Part shown: in pieces, positions 47,340-57,674 of the stretch
How the letters are laid out: every line of letters begins with the position of its first letter
Position numbering within the stretch: the stretch's first letter is position 1
Source of the DNA: Carettochelys insculpta
Taxonomy: Eukaryota; Chordata; Testudines; Carettochelyidae
Direction: 5' to 3'
Assembly (NCBI RefSeq): GCF_033958435.1
Contig: NC_134150.1
Span: 34,343,501 to 34,407,500 of the forward strand
DNA length: 64,000 bases
Made by a program: the position numbers and the translations under genes
The notes under the pieces: model-generated
Database searches by the model: none
What the model was told of the DNA's origin: nothing
The model's input: the letters and a program-made list of their open reading frames with translations, nothing else

Positions 47340-50300
47340 TGACCAGAAGAGAGGGAAGACTATTCAGGTACTGGAAAAGCCCTCTTCTCCTCAACCAGAT
47401 GGTGCAGCTCTCTCCATTCCACCAGCACTACAAGGAAGGCAGTACCCTCCAGTATGCTGTACCAGAGAGTTATTTTGAGCTAGAAGTTGTATTCCTTTCC
47501 AGGCTGGGGCAGCAGGGAAAGGAGCAGCCACATCCTGCTGTATACAGACATACATAGAAAGGCAGCAGGTGGGGGCCTGGTGTTCTGATCCTTTTTCCTC
47601 TGCAGATCCTAGGAAAGGCCTAAGCTACAGGGCTGTCTTGGGAACTGCAGAAGGGACAGGCAGAGCCACCACTAGCAACAGCACAGAAGTAATGGTAGAA
47701 GTACCGTAACTTTCCCTACAATAACCTTTCCACCTCTTTCCAACTCCTTTTGGGGTCCTGACCTATGACTATAAAGCTGTAGAATTCTTTATTTGAATAA
47801 CTGAAATCATGAAATTTATAATTCTTATGACTGCAAAATTGACCAAAAGTAACCATGAATTTGGTAGGACCTGAGTATAAGGACTATTAATTCACTGGTC
47901 AGATTATAGGATTTGGGAAATCAGCATTACATCTCATTGCTAATAGAACGGGTTACCCTGTTGAAAGGTCTATGGACAGAAAATAGTCCAGCAGTATTAA
48001 ATTGGTTTTGCAGACAGAATCATTATATGGTAATTGGCCTGGTCCAGCGTGACAGGAGCTATACTCATTTGAAGACTCTAAAAAAAGAGAGGTCTTTCAG
48101 TCCACTTTACCTTGATGCAAGATTTAAAAATTAACTTCCTAAGGGAAACTCTATGCTTGTAATCAGCTAGAAATATCAATTTGTTCCACTAATGCTGGAA
48201 GTAATACTCCTATTGAAATATAGTAACTTTTTAAATTCTATGGCCATAATGAAAACACTATGTGCCTGATTCCATCCTCCACACATGCAAGTCAAACGCA
48301 AGTCAACTTCTGTAAATGACGCATCCGAATTTGGCTTTTGGTTCATTGACAGTTGCTGATACTTGTACTACATCCATATGATTTCTCAAAGAATAGGATA
48401 GATGATTTGCATTACACACTTATAAATAAATAACCCAATGGCAGAAGTTGTAGCATTCTGAGGATTTAGTAAACTAACAGGTTCAAAGTCAGCCCTCATT
48501 TGCTTAACAAACATGATCATAATAATAGCTCAAATAATAACAACAGTAATAATATTAAATGACAATACAAAACACAGACTCGATATTCAGAGGAACTATT
48601 ACAAAACAAGGTATTCAATCCTGTTTCATTTTATGAAAAACTAGTTCTTAAAAATATCTCACATCTTTTCTCCACCAACAGTGAAACCTACTGAAGCACG
48701 ATGTCTTTGGCTCAATTTAAGTTGCTATTGGAAAAAGAGTGATGAATAGATAACTTCATTTATCAGAGAAGCTAATTACCCTACCCAAAAGTGACATGAC
48801 AACTGTATACTTATGACCTTAATCCCAGCCTCAGAAGAAACCCCTGCAAAACTGCAATGAAGAGCTTCTTGCCAGATCAGAGCCTTCATGATGATATAGA
48901 TGGAAATTTCAGATGAAAGCTGTAGTGGTAGATAATAATAAAACTCCTAGTAAATAAATAAAATCTTTCCCCTAGAAACCTAATATTCTGTGCAATAGGC
49001 CTTATGCTCATGCTGGAGTTCTCTTGGGGAAAAAAAAAACAAGGCTTTGTTCATGCTGCTACACCAAGAGTGAATTTGAAAAATCCCACATTGAAATAAA
49101 GAGACTGGATTTCATGTGAAGCTTTCAGCAACCCCCAAAAAACCCAAGAAAGTGTGTGTAACAGCATTTTGCTGAACAATAGATGGAATTTACCAGATGT
49201 AGTTTAGTCTTATTTAAGTTCTGATTTAACTTCTCATTTTTGTTTTGTTTTCGCAAGAAGCTGAGGGACTCAGACGACTTTTATGTGGTTAAGATCCAAA
49301 CAAATAAAGAAATAAATCCCAGTCTTTACTATCAACCTAGATTGCTATATACCCTTTCACAAGGATCAGAGAGGATCCAAAGCAAAGACTCATGGAAAGG
49401 CAACATCAGTTGCAACACATGCTTTCAAATGCAAATACAATACTTTAGACAGCAAAATTTTAGAAGGCTGTTCCTTTTACTACCAACCGGCTTCACACAT
49501 CCAGTCATAAGAAAGAACAGGATAAGCTACAATATGTCACTCTAAATTAAACTTATTTGTGAAATGAATGCTTTAGTGAAAAACCATAGTATTAACGTTT
49601 GCTGCAATATGCTTTTAAGAATAAAACTGTTAATTTCCAGTAATGGACAAGGGGCTTTTGAAGGCAAAGGAACAGTATTTGCTTTTCTAAAGCATGGGCT
49701 GGTTTCTAAAAAATTTGGGCGAAATAATAAAACTGACACGGGGATAAGGTCTGGCCTGAAGCACATGTGACTTGAATTTCTGAGGGGCTGGCATCTGCAC
49801 CTCCATTTTGAGTAGCAGAAGCTCTAGGTGTGCATCACTTCTGAAAATTAGGTCATTTTGAGCATTAATATCAGTCAAGAAAAATATAATTATGAGCAAG
49901 ATCCTGGGCTCTGTCTGGATTGCATAGAGCTCAGGTGAGGATGTACATGCATCTAATTCTGAAAGGTCACATGTAGGTAAAAGTTTAAAGTCTGGTTAGG
50001 TCCTGTGTGCTCCCCTGACTTCCTCCAGCTCTGTACAATACTGGTCTCCATGCTCTGATTTAAAGAAATGTCATTCTTCTGCCATCTGTAAACAGCCCCC
50101 AGGAGCTGAATATATAGCCAAACACTGGCATGGCAGAAGTAGAAAGGGTGTGGTTATCTTTATGAGCCACTATTTCAGCTGTATGCCACTAGAAGGCCAC
50201 CCATACAATTGGGGTGATCTTCTCTGGAAAAGTGCTACCAACATTAGGGCCACTTAGTAGCTGTGATAGAGCACAAACAGGCCATATGAGATTAAAATCT

Positions 50301-51920
50301 GACTGCCTAGTCAAACAACGTCCAATGCCATGAACATATGCTATTCTAGTTTCATAAGGAAAAAGGATCAAGAGAAGAATTTAAGAAAAGAAACTTCCTC
50401 TAGCTTCAATCCTGCCATCCTGGCACAGCCAAGAGACTCATATAAACCATTGGGCCTTTGTCAACATTGATAAGGGTTACCATATTTGAACTTTCCAAAA
50501 AGAGGACACCCCTAAGAGAGAGTGTAACTATATCAGTATCTTCCAACTTCCATTGTATTAATGTACTAGATATATTAGAACACATTAATATAACATGAGT
50601 TGGTAGATACCGATACAGACACACTCCCTCTCAGGGCTTTTTTTTACATGGAAATCCTAACTCTGAAGTCAATGTCAAAGGCCACTGATTCTGCTAATTT
50701 TGCTCTAGCTCAGACATGTACTGTTAACACAACAGCAGCTCAGGCTGCAGAGAGACTGGTCAAAAAAGTAGGTCACCTTGTGACAAGCTGTTCTCTGAGT
50801 AGCATTTCTCTCTCCTCTCATTTCACCCTTTTTAAATAAATGTGTTAAAACAATTCTTTGGAAAAGCACAAAAGCATTACTTTTTTCAAATGAAATAGAG
50901 ATATTTAACTAAATATGTTGCAATCTGAGACTTTTTTCATGAACGATTAAAACAGGCATATTCTCCATGGTGACTTTCAAGAACAAATCTATCTGACACA
51001 GCCATTTGACTTGTTCTTGAGTTCTACTCAGTCTACAGCTATATCAGTGGAGCTTTGCTTACCACACAGGAAAAATTTACAAATAGAACTGAGGGAAAAT
51101 GTTTCAAATTTTTTTCCACAAATATTTGTTTTTTTATTTCTATAGATATTAATTTGACTCAACCTTCCCCTCTCAGAAAATTCTTGAGATCAGGTTTTGC
51201 TGGCATGAAAGTTCACACAGAATTTTACAGTTGCATGTGCAAGAATTACAGAAACTGAATTTTAGACTTTCATGCACAACTATTGATGCGAGATGTGTTT
51301 GTTCACTAATCCAATCAACAAACACTAAGAGCAGACTGTGATGTATCTGACCTACACCAATGAACACAACTCAGACAGGATATTTCTATCTCAAATATTT
51401 GAAGAGAAGTGCTTGAGTTCAATGCAGATTTAAAAATCAATCCCTAAAACTTTGGCAGTAATTTCAAATGACAACAAAAAGAAAAGCAGGTGTCAGATAG
51501 ACTACAAGAGGGTTAACTTTATCCAAAAAAAAATTTGTGGCAAATTATTCGCATAAATCAAGTTCATCTGTATTACATTAGCCCCATCAGGCTCTCATCA
51601 AAATCAAAGTCCATTTGAACATCTAGGAAACATGCAAACACATAACAAGAGGTAGTAACCATCCTAAGGAGCTTGCAGTTAACTAGACAAAACAGACAAC
51701 TGGTAGAGGAAGGAAATACTACTACCAGCTTTCAAAGATAGAACACTGATAAACTGTGACTAAGTGACATGCCCAAGCTCATAGAGGAAGTCTGTGGCAG
51801 AGGTGTTTGTTGACCTCTAGCCTGGACTTTAGTTCAGAACTATTCATCATGAAACTACATCCTATCCAGTTAAACTCTATGGATCACTTATAGTTACATA
51901 TACTACTCTGAGACAGGTTA
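47340..51920. other. unannotated AT-rich sequence
   Basis: About 4.6 kb without a supported gene. A short stretch at 50466-50515 ('gggttaccatatttgaactt') resembles the left part of the TAGGGTGACC MITE seen at 63656. The other open frames lack domains. Confidence 0.4.
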
Positions 51921-51923
51921 ATT

Positions 51924-52169
51924 CAGAAATGCACAAAGTGGGGGGCAGACCCCCTTGAGGGGTGCAGCATGATCCACTGCTGGGTCTCAAGCTGATCTAT
52001 CTCATTAAAACTGTTGAAATATGTTTCTGTTTTAGTGTCTGTGTATTCACATTTATAGACTGATTAACAAAGATTCCATTGGTTTGGATTACATTAGGCA
52101 GGCTGGGAGAACCCTGCTAATTGCAAGGACAAAAATTAGTGCCCAGCGTAAAAAGTTAGCTCACTCCTG
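51924..52169 (+). mobile_element. hAT-type MITE, 'gtgagcaaac' family, copy 3 (shortened)
   Basis: The internal sequence matches copy 1 ('ctgctgggtctcaagctgat', 'gtttggattacattaggcag') and the right end is 'agctcactcctg'. The left terminus is degraded and there is an internal deletion. Confidence 0.6.
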
Positions 52170-52174
52170 TCTCA

Positions 52175-52940
52175 TGCAGATGTTTTTCTTTGTTCCCCCC
52201 AGCCTTTTGCTTACCGTGTTTGCGGCTACACATTTCCTCCCTTGGTTTTTTTAATAGCTTCAAAATATGACTAAGCACAATATGGGAACACTTTTTATTC
52301 TATATCAAAGAACCATCTGCTAACACACAAAATACAAAACAACGTTACTGAATGTGCATGAGCCACCTGCGGGGAAGAAGCAAGGCACATGCAGTGACCG
52401 TACCACATCAGCGAATATTTGTGTTTATTCTGGACTGCATATTTTTCTGGTTTATTTTATCTGCGGCTATTTTTTCCCTGTTCTCTAGCCTTATTGATTT
52501 AAGTTAAAGGCAGCCAATGCAGCTTAGAGAAACAATAAATACTGCATTTTATAGAACTTTTCTCCTCTTACAGCATTTTTCAGAGAGAGAGAAAATTATG
52601 CCCCAAGGGCAGCCATTCAACTGACTAGCACAGAGTGGGAAATGGTTTATAACCCTGCCCCCACTACCAGCCTGGATTCTTGTCAGCCTTAGGTTTCTGA
52701 GCTGTGGAGAGGCCTGATGATTAGACTGTGCCAACAGCTCCTTTCCCCAACACCCCCATCTTCTGCACTGGGTTGAGCTAGGCATGATACAGCACTTGTG
52801 CATTTTCAGTTGTGTGCTAATCACAAAAGAAAGATACATTGGATGGTCTTAATCTCCAGCAAACAGAATGATCTGCAACAGCAAATGTGGTCAATCAGCT
52901 CACTGTGGTCTCACCACAAAGGGTAAGAGAAAATACCACT
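52175..52940. other. unannotated sequence
   Basis: No supported feature lies before the Harbinger element. Confidence 0.45.
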
Positions 52941-52944
52941 CTAG

Positions 52945-52980
52945 AGCCGCGTCTACACGTGCACGCTACTTCGAAGTAGC
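52945..52980 (+). repeat. left terminal inverted repeat of Harbinger element
   Basis: It begins 'agccgcgtctacacgtgcac'. It pairs with 57636-57671 with four mismatches, three of them in the first five bases. Confidence 0.9.
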
Positions 52981-53102
52981 GGCACTAACTTCGAAATAGC
53001 GCCCATCGCAGCTACACGCGTCGGGCGCTATTTCGAAGTTAACTTCGACGTTAGGCGGTGAGACGTCGAAGTCGCTAACCCCATGAGGGGATAGGAATAG
53101 CG

Positions 53103-53133
53103 CCCTACTTCGACGTTCAACGTCGAAGTAGGG
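53103..53133. promoter_or_regulatory. subterminal palindrome, candidate protein-binding site
   Basis: A perfect 15-bp inverted repeat, 'ccctacttcgacgtt' / 'aacgtcgaagtaggg', with a single central base. AACGTCGAA-type words recur through 53035-53170 and again near the right end (57478-57620). Clustered subterminal motifs of this kind are where DNA transposon proteins usually bind. Binding here is inference. Confidence 0.5.
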
Positions 53134-53370
53134 ACAGTGTAGTCGTTGCGTGTCCTGCAACGTCGAAATTGCCGGGTCCTCCATGGCAGCCATCAGCTGA
53201 GGGGTTGAGAGACGCTCTCTCCAGCCCCTCAGCTCACTGGTGGCCGCGTGGAGCGGCCCCCTAAAGGTCCCCTCCCCCTCCCTTCCTGTGCAGGAAGCTG
53301 AGGGATCGTGCAGGCAGCAGCCTGCACACGCGGCCAGCCTGCACCTCCCTCAGCCACTCACCCAGCTGCG

Positions 53371-55422
53371 ATGGCTGCCCGGCAGCCCCCCCAGTGCGCC
53401 CAGGGGACCCCCCCCCAAGGGGAGCCAGGGCTCACAGCCCAGCCAGAAGGGCAGCCAGGCTGGGAAGCGGCAGCGGGGCCCCTCCTGGACGGAGGCCGAG
53501 CTGCGGGACCTGCTGGGGCTCTGGAGCGAGGAGGAGGTGCTCCAGGTAATGGGGAGCAAGAGGAGGAACGCGGATGCGTTCGCTCAGTTGGCCGACGGCC
53601 TGGCTGCCCGGGGTCACCCTGCCCACACTCCTGACCACGTCAGGAGTAAGGTGAAGGAGCTGCGGCAGGGTTACTCCTGGGCCCGGGATGCGACCGGCCA
53701 ATCTGGGGCCGCCCCCGTCACTTGCCCCTTTTACAGGGAGCTCAGGGACATCCTGGGCCCCCGGCACACCTCCTCCCCTCCGGCCACCCTTGACACCTCG
53801 GCCGACGAGCCCCAGCAGGCCCTGCAGACGGAGTCCGCCCCGGAGGCAAGCCCCGCTCCCCAGGGGCCCCCCCGGAACATCGCGGCAGGAGGAGGAGGAG
53901 GGGGGCTCCTCCTCTGCAGAATCCGGGCTGCAGATCCTCCTCCTGCCATCCCGGAGCAGCAGCCGGGCCTCCGCCCCCCAGGGATCTCCAGACCGTGGGA
54001 GCAGACCGACAGGTAGGTACCCGCCTCTGGTGTACACCCCTGGCCTTGAGGGGTGGGATGTAATAGATATGTGTCCAGGGCCCCCCACATGCTCACATGG
54101 CCATGGCCCCAAGGACAGCAGGGCCATGGCCCTCACAGCACTGCATCAGCCCCTGCCCCCCCACCACCACGCACGACAGTGCCATGCCCCATCCCCGGGG
54201 CAGGGGGGAGCAGAACCTCGAGGGGCCCCCGGGAGGAGGGGGTGGGACACCCCGCAGCAGCAGCATGTGATGGAGTGGGGGGAGTGCAAAAGGGAGACTC
54301 AGGCTACACATGGAGCAACAAGAGCCGAATAGCTCCCCCAGGGGCAAAGGAGGATCCTGGGGCTACAACTGGCAGGTGACATCTCTGCCCTGAACAAACA
54401 GGAGGGAGGAGCCGAGCTGGCTTGGAATCAGGGGGCAAGGGCGGGGGCCACAGGTAGAGGCTAGGGGAAGGGACAGCTGGAAGGCAGCCAGCCTGAGGAG
54501 GGGGAAAGCTGCATCCCAGAGGGGCACCCCTTGGGGTCTTCTCCCTACGACGGGTTGGAAGGACTGTCTCTTCCGACAGCTGGTGCTGTCACTCCTGGGA
54601 GAAACTGGGCATCTGTGGCCTAAGAAACCTCTCCTGCTGTCAGACCCTGCGGGGTGAAGTGAGAGTCGCTCCCACCAGGGGACAGGGTGCAGTGCAGGGG
54701 GACCCCTGAACCCCATCCATCACAGCAGCATCTCCCGGGGACGGGGATGGGGAACCTGCAGCACAGGGCTGGGGGGACAAAGGCCACGGCTCGGGGCCCA
54801 TACTAACACCTGTCTCCATTCTTCTTCCCCCCTCCTCTCCTGTGTCCCGCACCTGCCCCATCAGAAGGACCGGAAGAGAGCACCGGCGAGGCCTCAGTCG
54901 TCCCGGAGAGCCCTCCGGGACCATCGCTCCAGGGCAGCCCCTCGGCCGAGGACCGACCAGCCCCATGGCGGGCTAGACGGCGGACCCCGCGCTACCACCA
55001 GCCGACGGCGATGGACCCCCAGCTGCTGGCCATCCACCGTCGGCAGCTGGAAGTCGCGGAGCAGCACCTGCAGTTGCAGGAGCAGGAGCAGGCGCTGGCC
55101 TGGCGCCAGGAGGCCTGGGAGGCCTACATGGAGACTTTTAACCGCTTGGTGGACTACTTGGCCCCCCCATGCCGCGCCGGCCGCCGCATCGCCCACCCTG
55201 CCTGCTCCACCAGCCCCACCACCAGCTGCTCCGCCCGTCACCGTCCCGTCCGCCGTCGCCCCGCCACCCACCGGCGAGGGCCGGAGCGCCGAGGGACCCC
55301 TGGAGCCACCTGAGCCTCGCCGGGCATCCTACCTTCCAGTCCGGCCCGCCCCGACCCAGCCCCGGACAGGGCTGCGACCGCGGCGGGGCTCCCGGCCGCC
55401 AACGCCCAGTGCCGGGCTATAG
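53371..55422 (+). CDS. Myb/SANT-like Harbinger partner protein, two exons, disrupted in C runs
   Basis: Exon 1 is 53371-54012 and exon 2 is 54865-55422. The donor (cag|gtaggt) and the acceptor (a long pyrimidine tract, then cag) are strong, and the phases agree. The ATG at 53371 has a good context (purine at -3, G at +4). About residues 35-125 form a Myb/SANT-like trihelix domain (RGPSWTEAELRDLLGLWSEE, NADAFAQLADGLAARG, HVRSKVKELRQGY, CPFYRELRDILG). Acidic, serine- and proline-rich sequence follows. Exon 2 contributes a long helix (MDPQLLAIHRRQLEVAEQ to ETFNRLVDYL) and a proline/arginine-rich tail. The reading frame changes at C runs 53386-53392, 53867-53873 and 55162-55168. Each has seven Cs where six would keep the frame, which would give about 398 residues. 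In known systems this partner promotes nuclear entry and DNA binding of the transposase. Whether the breaks are real or sequencing errors cannot be told from here. Confidence 0.8.
54013..54864 (+). other. intron of the Myb/SANT-like gene
   Basis: It runs from the GT of 'caggtaggt' to the AG of 'ccccatcag', 852 bp. The upstream frame and the downstream frame join in phase 1, which makes a single Glu codon at the junction. Open frames inside the intron have no domain signature. Confidence 0.75.
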
Positions 55423-55545
55423 GGGCGAGGGGCCCGGGACGTGGCCCCCCCCCTTGTATATAGTTTACAGTTATTATTTGTTGCCCCCCGTTTGCCCCGT
55501 CCCCCCATGTAAATAGTTCTCCCCTTTATCTTCCCTGGTTTTCTT

Positions 55546-55585
55546 TTTATTATTGAAGACACTTGTTTCTTTGTATTGTTTTATT
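55546..55585 (-). promoter_or_regulatory. candidate polyadenylation signals for the transposase gene
   Basis: AATAAA on the minus strand at 55580-55585 and again at 55546-55551, about 235-270 bp past the transposase stop codon. No AATAAA is seen for the plus-strand gene in the same interval. Confidence 0.5.
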
Positions 55586-55819
55586 TTTGTACATATTAGT
55601 TTTTTTCCACGTTTGTACATAGTTTGTTTTTGGTTCAAATATTTACAGTTAAAAAAAAAAGGTTCTGAAACAAAAAGACGTTTAAGTTCAGCCACCAGTG
55701 TGTGCTGTCATTTGTCCAGGAAAAGTGGGAGGGGGGTGCGGTCGGGTGCTCCATGGTGTAGGCGTTGGGGCAGGAGTGTGGTGGAGGAAGGGGTGGGCAG
55801 TAGGGGGCCTGGGCAGAGT

Positions 55820-57266
55820 TCACCCCACGGCCTCTTCATCAAAGTGGGCCCGCAGGGCCTCCCGGACCCGGATCCCCTCGGGGTCCACCTGCCGACTGGG
55901 GGCAGCAGGTGGCTGGACGTCTGCCCTGTCGGCCTCCGCAGCCCAGCCCTGGAAAAAGGTGTCCCCCTTGCTCTCCACCAAATTGTGCAGGGCGCAGCAG
56001 GCACCCACAATCTGGGGGATGTTGTTGGGGCCCGCATCCAGGCGGGTCAGGAGACATCTCCAGCGTCCCTTCAGGCGTCCAAATGAGCACTCCACCACCT
56101 GGCGCGCACAGTTCAGGCGCTCGTTGAAGCACTCCTGGCTAGCGGAGAGATGGCCCGTGTAGGGGTGCATGAGCCACCGCCGGAGGGGGTACGCCGCATC
56201 TGCGATGATGCAGAAGGGCATGGTGGTGTCCCCCAGAGGGATCTCCCACTGGAGGATGTAGGTCCCCACCTCCAGCCAGCGGCAGAGGCCCGAGTTCCAG
56301 AAAACCCGGGCGTCGTGGGTGCTGCCAGGCCAGCCCACATAAATGTCCTGGAAACGTCCCCGGCTGTCCACCAAGGCCTGGAGGACGACAGAATGGTAGC
56401 CCTTTCGATTCATGTAGCGTCGTCCACTGTGATGCGGGGCGCGGATGGGGATGTGAGTCCCATCCAGAGCCCCGAAGCAGTTGGGGAAGCCCAGGGTGGC
56501 AAAGGCTGCGATGGTGGCATGTGGGTCCCCCAGCCTCATGAGCCTGTGCAGGAGCATGGCGTTGATGGCACGCACAACCTGCAGAGAAAGCAGATGGGAC
56601 AGCACCAATGAGGGGTGAGCAGCGTGTGCGTGGCCCTGCCCTGCCCTGCACTCCTCTGCCCGGGCCCCCCTCCCCTGCCCTGCCCTCCTCTGCCCTCCCC
56701 CGCCCTGGCCTCCCCTCCCCTCCTCCTCCCCTGCCCTGGCCTCCCCTCCCCTCCCCTGCCCGGGCCCCCCTCCCCTGCCCTGCCCTCCCCCCGTGGGTTC
56801 TCTTACCTCCATGAAGACAGCCCCAACGGTGGCCTTGCCAACACCAAACTGCTGCCCCACGGATCGGTAGCTGTCGGGAGTGGCCAGCTTCCAGACAGCG
56901 ATGCCGACCCGTTTCTGCACTGTGAGGGCACGCCGCATGGCGGTGTCCTGGTGCCCGAGTGCGGGGGTGAGCCACTGGCACAGCTCCAGAAATGTCTGCC
57001 GGCTCATCCTCAAGTTCCTGAGCCAGCGGTCGTCGTCCCACTCCCCAAGCACCAGCCGCTCCCACCAGTCGGTGCTGGTGGGGTAGCTCCACAGCCGCCG
57101 GCGTGTGAGGCGGGGCGGGGGGCGGGGTGCTGCAGGGTTAGGGGTTGAGCCCTGCTGCCCTGGGGGCATCTCCTCCTTTGGGGCAAGGAGGTGCTCAGCT
57201 GCCTCCCGCATGGCATGGAGCAGGGCAAGCCCTGCTCCTGCCGGGAGGGCTGGGTGGACCTCTGGC

Positions 57267-57305
<39 letters not shown>

Positions 57306-57313
57306 GGGTCCAT
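55820..57313 (-). CDS. HARBI1-like PIF/Harbinger transposase, two exons, intact
   Basis: Exon 1 is 57313-56807 and exon 2 is 56578-55820. Splicing out 56579-56806 gives 421 residues. The start ATG has a strong context. Residues 4-15 are a pure Gln run. An N-terminal region with helix-turn-helix-like character follows (WWERLVLGEWDDDRWLRNLR, DSYRSVGQQFGVGKATVG). The DDE_4-type nuclease core shows FGALDGTHIPIRAP (Asp208), GWPGSTHDARVFW, CIIADAAYPLRRWL (Asp296) and QVVECSFGRLKGRWRC (Glu332). The last two are separated by exactly 35 residues, the classic DD35E spacing. The length is slightly above HARBI1-like proteins, owing to the N-terminal extension. It cuts and joins transposon ends at 3-bp targets. 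There are no stops or frameshifts. Several Trp and Cys residues sit where, from memory, relatives have Arg, so activity may be reduced by CpG decay. Confidence 0.92.
56579..56806 (-). other. in-frame, stop-free intron of the transposase gene
   Basis: On the minus strand the donor is 'gag|gtaaga' and the acceptor 'ctttctctgcag|gttg'. The 228 bp are a multiple of three and contain no stop, so the unspliced message would add 76 residues of Gly/Arg/Glu-rich low complexity. Splicing rejoins MEV|VRAINAMLL-type sequence typical of the family, so removal is the likely state. On the plus strand it is dominated by CCCTGCC-type repeats (56636-56790). Confidence 0.8.
57269..57304 (-). repeat. (CAG)12 tract encoding polyglutamine in the transposase
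   Basis: Twelve uninterrupted CTG units on plus, read as Gln4-Gln15 of the transposase. A pure triplet run is prone to length change between copies. Confidence 0.9.
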
Positions 57314-57635
57314 GACTGCGTCGCCCGGGGTCTGTGTGCCTATGGCTCCTCAGACCGCGTGCTGTGCAGGCTGAGTGTGTCTGGGAGGGGCCCTTTAAGG
57401 GAGCGGCTAGCTGTTGCCCCGGAAGCGCTAGTCCGCCCTGTGACCCTGTCTGCAGCTGTGCCTGGCATCCCTATTTCGATGTGTGCTACTTTGGTGTGTA
57501 GACGTTCCCTCGCTGTGCCTATTTCGATGTTGGGCTGCGCAACGTCGAAGTTGAACATCGATGTTGCCGGCCCTGGAGGACGTGTAGACGCTATTCATCG
57601 AAATAGCCTATTTCGATGTCTCTACTTCGAAATTG

Positions 57636-57671
57636 GCTACTTCGATGTAGCGTGCACGTGTAGACGTAGCC
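57636..57671 (-). repeat. right terminal inverted repeat of Harbinger element
   Basis: It ends 'gtgcacgtgtagacgtagcc' and is followed by TAG. It pairs with 52945-52980. Confidence 0.9.
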
Positions 57672-57674
57672 TAG

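Larger units (their letters stand above)
52945..57671. mobile_element. complete two-gene PIF/Harbinger DNA transposon
   Basis: This 4,727-bp element has 36-bp terminal inverted repeats matching at 32 of 36 positions and a perfect TAG duplication (52942-52944 and 57672-57674). It carries two convergent genes, each with an intron: a Myb/SANT-like protein (plus) and a HARBI1-like DDE transposase (minus). This is the canonical layout of autonomous PIF/Harbinger elements, in which the Myb-like protein helps bring the transposase to the nucleus and the DNA. The body is strikingly GC- and CpG-rich against an AT-rich background. The transposase is uninterrupted. The partner gene carries three apparent one-base gains in C runs. 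Its ends match the six short MITEs in this window. Confidence 0.93.

Noticed and set aside
47185..47557. Overlapping open frames near the (CA)n tract as a gene
   Set aside because: They run through the microsatellite in two frames with no domain signature.
53240..53370. Upstream start of the Myb/SANT-like gene at 53240
   Set aside because: The codon there is GTG, not ATG, and the upstream residues do not look like the family. The ATG at 53371 has a good context and joins the domain if one C is removed from the run just after it.
53432..54136. Long minus-strand open frames across the Myb/SANT-like gene
   Set aside because: GC-rich sequence leaves antisense frames open; these have low-complexity products and no domains.
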